Source: Rhodococcus rhodnii | Lineage (GTDB): Bacteria; Actinomycetota; Actinomycetes; Mycobacteriales; Pseudonocardiaceae | Direction of reading: 5' to 3' | Assembly (NCBI GenBank): GCA_000720375.1 | Contig: JOAA01000032.1 | Location: 62,001-126,000 of the forward strand | DNA: 64,000 nucleotides | Shown here: piece after piece, positions 20,599 to 27,601 of the stretch | Layout: each line of letters begins with the position of its first letter | Numbering within the stretch: position 1 is the first letter of the stretch | Program-made: the position numbers and the translations under genes | The notes under the pieces: model-generated | Seen by the model: the letters and a program-made list of their open reading frames with translations, nothing else | Databases searched by the model: none | Told to the model about the DNA's origin: nothing

Positions 20599-20643
20599 GT
20601 CTCCACGGACGATATTGGTAACAACGTCGGTGTCCGTGGAGAC
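20599..20643. promoter_or_regulatory. 12-bp inverted repeat in the DUF2264/lipoprotein divergent region
   Basis: GTCTCCACGGAC (20599-20610) and GTCCGTGGAGAC (20632-20643) are perfect inverted copies with a 21-nt AT-richer spacer. They sit about 57 bp upstream of the lipoprotein start. They could be a regulator site with two half-sites or a transcript hairpin. Confidence 0.6.
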
Positions 20644-20700
20644 ACCACTGCGCAGACGGTCGAACTCACCATGAACTTACAAAGCCGGAAGGTGCAGACA

Positions 20701-21321
20701 ATGCGCAGGCTGGTTCTCTTCGCTGTGCCCGTAATCGCTCTCGGAGCAGTTGTCGGTTGCGGAAACAACTCGGCGAATCCGCAATCCGCGGATCTCACTG
20801 CTGTGCACTCGTCCGGCCTGGCGGCACCTCCGACGTCACCGACCACCACAGCGCCGCCGAAGAGCTCACCTGCGACGTCCGTTCGCGGCAACATCAAGAA
20901 GAAGGTCGGCGATGTGGCTGCGCTGTGCGCGGACAACGGCTGCGCGGAGTTCACCGTGACCTTCACGCTGGACAAGTTGGAGGTGGATCCGAAGTGCACC
21001 GACAAGTACTCCAGAGGAGTGAAAGCGGAGAACGGGCACTTCGTCGTGCTGTCGTTCACGGTGAAGACGACTGACAAGTTCACCGGCGACAATGTCTACT
21101 CCATGCTCAATCCTTATGATTTCTCGATAGTCGGCCCGGACGGCATCACGGTGCAGAACACTTCGAGCACTGGTTGTGTGGCGGTTTCGGAGTTGCTCCC
21201 CTCGAACTTCTCGCCCTCATCCCAGTACGTCGGCAAGGTCGTGCTCGACACCAAACACGCCAAGGGTGTGATCGTGTATCGGCCAGGCATGATCGACGGC
21301 GGCTGGGAGTGGGAGTACTGA
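20701..21321 (+). CDS. Secreted lipoprotein, DUF4352-like beta-sandwich
   Basis: A 206-aa lipoprotein: signal MRRLVLFAVPVIALGAVVGC, lipobox Cys20, then a Ser/Thr/Pro/Ala linker to about residue 60 and a compact beta domain. The strand pattern HFVVLSFTVKTTDK ... VGKVVLDTKHAKGVIVYRPG resembles DUF4352/TRF2-like immunoglobulin-type domains. Four cysteines in the mature part could form disulfides. GGAAGG sits eight bases before ATG 20701; an ATG ten codons earlier has no such site. Function unknown. Confidence 0.8.
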   Translation: MRRLVLFAVPVIALGAVVGCGNNSANPQSADLTAVHSSGLAAPPTSPTTTAPPKSSPATSVRGNIKKKVGDVAALCADNGCAEFTVTFTLDKLEVDPKCTDKYSRGVKAENGHFVVLSFTVKTTDKFTGDNVYSMLNPYDFSIVGPDGITVQNTSSTGCVAVSELLPSNFSPSSQYVGKVVLDTKHAKGVIVYRPGMIDGGWEWEY

Positions 21322-21462
21322 CCAGTCATCCCGACGCCCGGATCACCACGTACGCCTATCTGGCCGGCGGTAACTGTGGTTGGAAGGGCCGTCCACAATG
21401 GCTAGTCGGCTCAGCTCCGCTTGGGCGCGCACGGTTCAATCCGACATCGCGATCAACGGAAC

Positions 21463-21846
21463 CTAGTGGCCCTCTTCGACGTGGAACTCGCCGTGCTTCC
21501 ATGAGACCCGGTTGCGCCCGCCGGTCGGCCAGTCGGACGAGACCCGCCGCCGACGGTTGCCCAGCTTGCTGAGGTCACGCAGGAGGTCCTGTGCGTTGAC
21601 GATGTACTTGGCCTCGATGGGGGTGACCGGCACGATGTCGAAGTACTGCGCGTCGTCACCGCCTTGCCAGTCCACGAACTCGGTGAAGATCGCCACGAAC
21701 TGCTGCCCGCACTCAGGACACTTCCGCAACGACACGCCAAAGTGCGAATCCGACACGATGCGCCGGGTCGTCTCGAGATTCTTGGTGCAGTACTCCATCA
21801 CGGTCTCGGCGTCCTCGCCGTAGCAGTGCTCGCACCCAAGATCCAT
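21463..21846 (-). CDS. Zinc-ribbon hypothetical protein
   Basis: A 127-aa protein beginning MDLGCEHCYGEDAET, with a CxxC at the N-terminus, a further Cys at EYC and a second CxxC in LRKCPECGQQFVAIF, together making a probable zinc site. The C-terminal half is charged and ends RVSWKHGEFHVEEGH. No family or function recognised. It stands alone, convergent with the lipoprotein gene across 141 bp in which I see no strong hairpin. Confidence 0.7.
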   Translation of the reverse strand: MDLGCEHCYGEDAETVMEYCTKNLETTRRIVSDSHFGVSLRKCPECGQQFVAIFTEFVDWQGGDDAQYFDIVPVTPIEAKYIVNAQDLLRDLSKLGNRRRRVSSDWPTGGRNRVSWKHGEFHVEEGH

Positions 21847-21933
21847 GCGGGCACCCTAGCGAGCGTCCAAACCCCACGAAGCCAACCTTCGCGACTATCA
21901 CCGTAGGTAGTGCGGCGTTTACAGTGCAGAACT

Positions 21934-23115
21934 GTGCGCGGTGACAGTGGGGTGCGGCTGACGGCTGTGCTGCGCGTGCGGGAGTTTCGGGGGCTGTGGC
22001 TCGCTGAACTGCTGTCGGTCGGCGGGGATCAGCTCGCACGGGTTGCGGTCGCTGTCCTTGTCTACCGGGAAACGGCGTCGGCGACCTGGACGACGCTCAG
22101 CTACGCGATGACGTTCCTGCCCAACCTCTTGGGCAGTGTGTTCCTCGCGAGTCTGGCTGATCGCTTCAAAAGGCGGGAACTGATTGTCGCGACCGACCTG
22201 TGCCGGGGACTGTTGGCGGCCGTCATGGCGGTGCCGGGGTTGCCGTTGCCGGTTCTCGGTGTCCTCATTGCCTTGCTGTCGTTCGCGGGCGGCCCGTTCA
22301 AGGCCGCGCAGCTTTCCCTGATGTACCAGATCCTCGGGAAGCATTACGTGCAAGGCCTTTCCATCCGCACGATCTCCACGCAGCTCGCTCAGCTCGTGGG
22401 ATTCGCCGCCGGGGGAGCGGTGCTCACCGTGGTGAGTCCCTACGCAGTCCTGGGATTCAACGCGGCGACGTTCGTGATCGCCGCGGCCATGGTCTGGCTG
22501 AGCGTCCGCGGTCGACCGGGGACGGACCAGCGACGAAGCACCAGCGGTGTCGCGGGCATGATCTGGCGGGATCCCGTGCTACGCAGCCTGATCGCGTTGG
22601 CGTGGATGGTCGGGCTCTTCGTCGTGCCCGAAGGGCTTGCCGCGCCCTACGCTGACGAGCTCATGGCTGGGGTTGCTGCCGTCGGGTTTCTGATGGCCGC
22701 GGATCCGGTGGGCAGCATTATCGGCGCGTGGCTGTCCGGCCGCATGACCGAGCTGGCGCGGGAACGCATGCTCGTTCCGTTCGCGATTCTTGCCGGGGTT
22801 CCCCTCATCCTCTGCTTTCTGCAACCCGGTGTGCTGTTCTCCGTCTTCCTGTGGGGGATTTCCGGTATCGCGTCGACCGCGTATCTCATCGAGACCCAGG
22901 CCGCTTTCGTCAAGCGGGTACCCGAGTATTGCCGGGGCACCGCTGTGGGCTTGGGCAGTGCCGGTGTCCAGGCATCACAAGGTGTCGCGATCGCGTTGGG
23001 CGGCGTTGTCGCCGACGCCGTCAGCCCGAGTACCGCCGTCGCGTTGGCCGGTCTCAGTGGTGCGGGATTTGCCGCCCTTGTCGGTGTCTCGTGGCTTCGC
23101 GCCCGCCAGAGGTAA
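21934..23115 (+). CDS. Major facilitator superfamily transporter
   Basis: A roughly 393-aa MFS protein with twelve predicted helices. Between the second and third it has the loop motif LADRFKRRELI (MFS motif A), and it opens with VLRVREFRGLWLAELLS, typical of the drug or macrolide-efflux-like subgroup found in actinobacteria. Substrate unknown. GTG codons at 21910, 21934 and 21952 are all in frame; 21934 is a compromise, since no ribosome site is visible and a TACAGT box just upstream would suit a leaderless transcript. Confidence 0.82.
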   Translation: MRGDSGVRLTAVLRVREFRGLWLAELLSVGGDQLARVAVAVLVYRETASATWTTLSYAMTFLPNLLGSVFLASLADRFKRRELIVATDLCRGLLAAVMAVPGLPLPVLGVLIALLSFAGGPFKAAQLSLMYQILGKHYVQGLSIRTISTQLAQLVGFAAGGAVLTVVSPYAVLGFNAATFVIAAAMVWLSVRGRPGTDQRRSTSGVAGMIWRDPVLRSLIALAWMVGLFVVPEGLAAPYADELMAGVAAVGFLMAADPVGSIIGAWLSGRMTELARERMLVPFAILAGVPLILCFLQPGVLFSVFLWGISGIASTAYLIETQAAFVKRVPEYCRGTAVGLGSAGVQASQGVAIALGGVVADAVSPSTAVALAGLSGAGFAALVGVSWLRARQR

Positions 23116-23123
23116 CGATTCTG

Positions 23124-23158
23124 GCCTCGCGACGATAGATGTCTGGCGAGCGCGAGGC
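23124..23158 (+). terminator. Hairpin after the MFS gene
   Basis: GCCTCGCG (23124-23131) and CGCGAGGC (23151-23158) form an 8-bp stem with a 19-nt loop, eight bases after the MFS stop codon. There is no T-tract. Confidence 0.5.
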
Positions 23159-23276
23159 ACACGGTTGGTGCTCACCAGTCCTTGCCGCGCATCTCCTGTC
23201 ACCTCCGTTCTGCAGCTAGTACGGTTTGTGTCCGGGCAGTTACACTGTTCGATCGGGCGGGAGGTGAGAAGAAGTC

Positions 23277-24617
23277 GTGACCATGTTCCGCTTCCGAAGC
23301 CGACGACACAAAGGGCTCGCGAACCCCGCGAGCTGGTCGGTGTGGTCGCTCCCGCGCCATCTTGTCTGTTATGTCCTCGGCGTCGACGCTTTCGCGGTCA
23401 TCATCACCGCTGTTCTGCTGACCACCAACCCGCCGACAACGCGCGATCTTGTCATGGCCGCCGCGATCATTGGCCTAGGCCTGGTGAACGCCGAGATATC
23501 CCGGCATGTCGAGCGGATGCGCCGGAGGTTCTCCGACACGCCGCACGTCAATCTCACCTCGATCTGGACCGTCGCCGCCGCATTGGTTCTCTCACCCGGA
23601 CTCGCGGCCGCGGTTGTCGCCGCGCTGTATCTGCACTTGTGGATTCGCAGTTGGTATCGCGTCCGTGGCGTGCACGCCTATCGCCTCACGTTCAGCGCGG
23701 CCACCATTGTTCTCGCCTGCCACGCGGCCACCGGAATCCAGCAGCTGCTCGGCCCGGAAACCCTCGTCAAAGCAGTATTCCCGGCGGCGCTCTGGGGTAT
23801 TCCACTCGCCATCGCCGCGTTCTCGGCGGTGAACACCGGGCTGATCGCAGGGGCCATCGCTTTGTCCGAGCGCACGCTGAAACCCGTGCGGATTCTGGGC
23901 AGCTGGCACGCCAACGCGCTGGAATTCGCGACCATCTGCCTCGGCGCGCTCGCCGCGATCCTGCTGGCCTGGAAACCGTTGCTGGTCGCGTTGTTCATCC
24001 CGGCATTGCACGTGTTGCACCGCAGCCTGCTGATCCGCCAGTTCGAGCAGGCCGCCGCGACGGACCCGAAGACCGGGCTGCTGAACGCCGCGGCCTGGCA
24101 CACCGTCATCACCAAGGAGTACGACCGCGCCAAGCGGGAGAGCACGACGCTCGGCGTCCTGATGATCGACCTCGACCACTTCAAGCAGGTCAACGACGGC
24201 TACGGCCACCTGGCAGGCGACCAGGTCCTGGAAGCGGTCGCCAACGCGCTGCGGGCGGAAACCCGCCGCTACGACGTGGTCGGCCGGTTCGGCGGTGAGG
24301 AGTTCGTGATCGGCCTGCCCGAGGTCGACGACAAGGAGCTGATCGAGATCGGCGAGCGCATCTGCGAACGGATCCGCAAACTCCGCGTCACGGTCAACGA
24401 CAACGAAGTGGTCGACGGCCTGACGGTGTCGATCGGCGCGGCCGCCTACCCGGCCACCAGGGGCGGCCTCGACCAGTTGCTGCTCGCGGCCGACCTCGCC
24501 GCGTTCGGCGCCAAGGACGCAGGCCGCGACCAGGTCGTGGTGAGCAGGCCGCAGGCTAAGGGCCGCGGCGCTGCCGGGCGGACTCGAGTTCCGCCTGGTG
24601 GTCCTGAGCCCACTTGA
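23277..24617 (+). CDS. Membrane-bound diguanylate cyclase (GGDEF)
   Basis: A 446-aa protein. Residues about 28-260 hold several hydrophobic helices with no recognised ligand domain; the GGDEF domain follows (TDPKTGLLNAAAWHTVI, MIDLDHFKQVNDGYGHLAGD). The active motif is GGEEF, intact, and the product-inhibition I-site RxxD is present five residues before it (RRYDVVGRFGGEEF). It should make cyclic di-GMP, which in actinomycetes controls development and antibiotic production. GGAGGTGA lies nine bases before GTG 23277. The Gly/Pro tail runs 62 bases into the convergent HxlR gene. No EAL domain is present. Confidence 0.9.
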   Translation: MTMFRFRSRRHKGLANPASWSVWSLPRHLVCYVLGVDAFAVIITAVLLTTNPPTTRDLVMAAAIIGLGLVNAEISRHVERMRRRFSDTPHVNLTSIWTVAAALVLSPGLAAAVVAALYLHLWIRSWYRVRGVHAYRLTFSAATIVLACHAATGIQQLLGPETLVKAVFPAALWGIPLAIAAFSAVNTGLIAGAIALSERTLKPVRILGSWHANALEFATICLGALAAILLAWKPLLVALFIPALHVLHRSLLIRQFEQAAATDPKTGLLNAAAWHTVITKEYDRAKRESTTLGVLMIDLDHFKQVNDGYGHLAGDQVLEAVANALRAETRRYDVVGRFGGEEFVIGLPEVDDKELIEIGERICERIRKLRVTVNDNEVVDGLTVSIGAAAYPATRGGLDQLLLAADLAAFGAKDAGRDQVVVSRPQAKGRGAAGRTRVPPGGPEPT

Positions 24618-24948
24618 TCAACGGGCGCACCGATCGGAGCAGCGAGCTGCCCATCGGCGTGAGTTCGTAGTACACCGGTTGGAACAGCGCGTCCGGCGTG
24701 TTCTGCCGTTGCACAATGCCGTCCCGTTGCAGCCTCGACAACGTTTCGGTGAGCACTTTCCTGGTCAACGGGCGGACGTGGTTCACCCAGCCGGACCGTT
24801 CTTCCACCGCATTGATCGCATTCAGCAGATCGGTGAAGTTCAGCGGGCCGGGCGCCAATGACGCGAGCACAGCGGGGACCCATTGCCCGTTGAGCACCGC
24901 CATGGCGTCCAGCAGGCTTTGTCGATATGGGACATTTTCGCCCGCCAT
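24556..24948 (-). CDS. HxlR-family winged-helix regulator
   Basis: A 130-aa regulator with the HxlR block NGQWVPAVLASLAPGPLNFTDL, then TRKVLTETLSRLQRDGIVQR and YYELTPMGSSLL. HxlR proteins are MarR-like dimers that often sense aldehydes, quinones or redox stress, but this one has no cysteine. Start ATG 24948 has GGAGG at good distance. Its 3' end overlaps the diguanylate cyclase gene antiparallel by 62 bases. Target unknown. Confidence 0.88.
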   Translation of the reverse strand: MAGENVPYRQSLLDAMAVLNGQWVPAVLASLAPGPLNFTDLLNAINAVEERSGWVNHVRPLTRKVLTETLSRLQRDGIVQRQNTPDALFQPVYYELTPMGSSLLRSVRPLIKWAQDHQAELESARQRRGP

Positions 24949-25093
24949 CGCCAACCCCCTCCGGCACCGGGCTTCAGCGTACCTCCGAATGAGTGAACAT
25001 TGCCGAGTTACCTCAAGGTGTCACGGGCGCTCACCTTGCGGTAACACGGCGCTACCGGGGTAGGAACGAATAGGGCGAGGGCAAGGGGGGCAC

Positions 25094-25170
25094 AGCGGCC
25101 ATGACTCGATCCATTACTGGAAGACCATCCGCGCATGTGGTGTTCCAGCGGATCTGGAGTCATGGCCGCT
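25094..25170. repeat. 77-nt interrupted palindrome
   Basis: AGCGGCCATGACTC (25094-25107) pairs perfectly with GAGTCATGGCCGCT (25157-25170). Inner segments GATCC/GGATC (25108-25112/25150-25154), CTGGAA/TTCCAG (25117-25122/25143-25148) and CCA/TGG continue the stem. It begins 21 bp past the SARP regulator stop on the minus strand and lies upstream of HxlR. It is either a strong terminator or a small palindromic mobile or REP-like element. Confidence 0.7.
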
Positions 25171-25191
25171 TCCGGCTGACGGTCTGAAGAT

Positions 25192-27312
25192 CTAACGGGC
25201 ACGCCTGGCAAAGTGCGCGAATCTTTGCAGCGGAACCGCGGGGAATGAGCCGGGTGGATTCGCTCGGGGCACCCGGCTGTTTCCGGGGACCACGCTCGCC
25301 GCGCGTGATCGCGCCGCGCGGTAGAAATCGATCAGGCTCTGCGCGGGTTCCTGGATTTCTTGCCCGGCTTTCTGCCGGGCATAGGCGCGCAGCAGGTCGT
25401 GGAACCGGAATCGGCCGTTCACGTCCTGGTCGAGCAGATGTGCGTTGGCCAGTTCGTCGAGCAGCGCGGCGGCTTTTTCGCGTGACGTGTTCAGCAGAAC
25501 CGCGGCGGCGTACACGTCCAAAGTGTTTCCCGGCAGCAACCCGAGCAATCGGAACAGCCGGGCGCCTTCGCCGGACAACTTGTTGTACGACCACGAGAAC
25601 ACCGCGCCGATCGAGGCATACGGATCGTCGCCCGCGTCGAGCAGCCGCAGCCGGTGCTGCTCGTCGGCGAGTTCCGCGGCCAGTTCCACGAGGTCGACCT
25701 CGGGTTTACGGGCCGCGAGATCCGCGACCAGCCGGATCGCCAACGGCAGGTGGCCGCACTGCTCGACCAACGCGTCGGAGGCCTCGGGCGCCGCGGTGAC
25801 CCGGTCGCCGATCAGGGTCGTCATCAGCGCACGGGACTCGGCCAGGCTCAGCACCCCGAGGTCGATCAGCCGCGCGCCTTCCCGGACCGCGAGGCCACGC
25901 AGCGATTCGCGACTCGTGATCACCACGAACGCCTCGGACGTGCCCGGCAGCAACGGCCGTACGACATTGGCGGCCCGAGCGTTGTCCAGGACCATCAGCA
26001 TGCGCCGGTCGGCGACGACCGTGCGGAACAACGCCGAGCGCTCGTTGACGTCACGCGGTATGGAATGGGTCTCGACGCCCAGCGCACGCAGGAACGCGGC
26101 CAGGGCGTCGGCGGGATCGACCGGCTCGTCGGGGTCGTAGCCGCGCAGGTTGACGTACAGCTGGCCATCTGGGAAGTGGTGCTTGTTCTTGTGCGCCCAG
26201 TGCAGGGCCAACGCCGTCTTGCCGACGCCCGCGGTGCCCGCGATCGCGGCGATCACCATCGCGGCCGAGTTCCCGCCGCGGACCTCGGCCAGCAGCGAGT
26301 CCAGCGCGGCCAGCTGGTGACGGCGGCCGGAGAAACCGACCACATCGGCGGGCAGCTGCGCGGGCACGAACCGGCTCGTCTTGGCCGGAACGTCCTGGCG
26401 CAGCACCCGTTCGTGCGCACTGCGCAATTCGGCGCTCGGGTCGACGCCGAGTTCGTTGCCCAGCAACTGTCGTGCGCCCGCGTACAGGCTGATCGCGTCC
26501 GCCTGCCTGCCCGCGGCGGCCAGCGCGAGCATGATCCGGGCCAGCAGGCCCTCGTGCATCGGCGCTTCCACGATCAACGCCTGCAGCCTGCGGATCACCT
26601 CGTCCTGCCGGCTCGGCTCGACGACCGCGTCCGCGTAGGCCATCGCCGCGCTGATCCGGCGTTCCTGCGCCGAGACCGCGGCCGGATGCCACCGCAACCG
26701 GTCCGGCAGATCCGCGAGCAACGGGCCACGCCACTGATCCAACGCCGCCGCCAGTTTCTCCGGATTTTCACCTTGCTGGAGTAGTGCGTCGAATTCGGCG
26801 ATATCGAGTTCTTGTGCACCGAGGGTCAACCGGTAGCCGCTCGGCGCCGTGACGATGGCGCTGGAGCCGTCATTTCCGAGTGCTTTCCGTAACCGGGTGA
26901 CGTATGTGTGGATGAGATTCTGCCAGGTCGCGGGCGGTTTGGTGCCCCACAGCAGCTCCACGATCTCGTCACGCGAAACTGTCGTGCCGTACTGCAGGGC
27001 GAGCAATCCAAGCAGGCACCGCTGCTTTTGCGCGCCCAGTTCCTGCACCTCACCGCCCAGTTGGACGGCCAGCGGCCCGAGCACGCTCACTCGAATGGCC
27101 GAATCCGAACAGCTGCACGCGATCGCCGGATCAATCCCCAACGTGCTGATCACCCGGTCGATCGACTTGGACAGCGTGTCCGGTAGCCGGCCTTGTTCGA
27201 TTTTGCCGATCGTCCGGACGCTCAGGTTCGCGAGTTCGGCCAAATCACGTTGCGTCAATCCCAACTCGACGCGCCGTCGCCGAACCGCCATCCCCAATGC
27301 CGTACCACGCAT
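25192..27312 (-). CDS. XRE-SARP-NB-ARC fusion regulator lacking the TPR region
   Basis: About 706 aa. The order is: an N-terminal XRE helix-turn-helix (RRVELGLTQRDLAELANLS), an OmpR-like winged helix (VSVLGPLAVQLGG ... RDEIVELLWG), a BTAD domain (residues about 165-310) and an NB-ARC ATPase with Walker A GTAGVGKTALAL and LMVLDNA. The protein stops soon after the ARC region (FYRAARSRAAS ... FARRAR), where AfsR-type proteins continue with TPRs. Two DNA-binding modules in one chain plus a nucleotide switch is unusual. The ATG at 27312 follows a G-run; frame extension upstream is open. It diverges from a related regulator at 27602, so the two may cross-regulate. Confidence 0.85.
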   Translation of the reverse strand: MRGTALGMAVRRRRVELGLTQRDLAELANLSVRTIGKIEQGRLPDTLSKSIDRVISTLGIDPAIACSCSDSAIRVSVLGPLAVQLGGEVQELGAQKQRCLLGLLALQYGTTVSRDEIVELLWGTKPPATWQNLIHTYVTRLRKALGNDGSSAIVTAPSGYRLTLGAQELDIAEFDALLQQGENPEKLAAALDQWRGPLLADLPDRLRWHPAAVSAQERRISAAMAYADAVVEPSRQDEVIRRLQALIVEAPMHEGLLARIMLALAAAGRQADAISLYAGARQLLGNELGVDPSAELRSAHERVLRQDVPAKTSRFVPAQLPADVVGFSGRRHQLAALDSLLAEVRGGNSAAMVIAAIAGTAGVGKTALALHWAHKNKHHFPDGQLYVNLRGYDPDEPVDPADALAAFLRALGVETHSIPRDVNERSALFRTVVADRRMLMVLDNARAANVVRPLLPGTSEAFVVITSRESLRGLAVREGARLIDLGVLSLAESRALMTTLIGDRVTAAPEASDALVEQCGHLPLAIRLVADLAARKPEVDLVELAAELADEQHRLRLLDAGDDPYASIGAVFSWSYNKLSGEGARLFRLLGLLPGNTLDVYAAAVLLNTSREKAAALLDELANAHLLDQDVNGRFRFHDLLRAYARQKAGQEIQEPAQSLIDFYRAARSRAASVVPGNSRVPRANPPGSFPAVPLQRFAHFARRAR

Positions 27313-27601
27313 CACAACCCCCCAGTTGTCGCACACTTGCCACCCCATGCCGGCCACCGCGGGCCAGAAACGCGACAAAGATACCGATCTTGTCCCGCCT
27401 ATGCCGATAACTGCTGGTCCAGCGGCTGTGACCTGCGTGTATCGAGTACAGGTCGGGTCCAGCGGCGCTGGCTATCCTGCAGTGGCCATGGGACAGGAGT
27501 GCAATGCGGTATTTGCATCGGGCGGGTTTCGATCCGGTTTATCCCGAAGTGTGGACAGCAGATTTTCCGAGCGGATCCGCCATTCGGGGGAGCGCGGCGT
27601 G
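27313..27601. other. Divergent promoter region between two SARP-NB-ARC regulators
   Basis: These 289 bp separate the starts of two related regulators. No stable ORF stands out; the reading frames present are 5' extensions of the flanking genes. I saw no convincing long palindrome. SARPs usually bind direct heptamer repeats, which would need motif analysis to find here. Confidence 0.5.

Noticed and set aside
26849..27601. In-frame extension of the plus-strand SARP regulator by about 250 codons
   Set aside because: It lies antisense over the divergent regulator's coding sequence and lacks domain-like sequence; the regulator's conserved start is IDIHVLGPW just after 27602.
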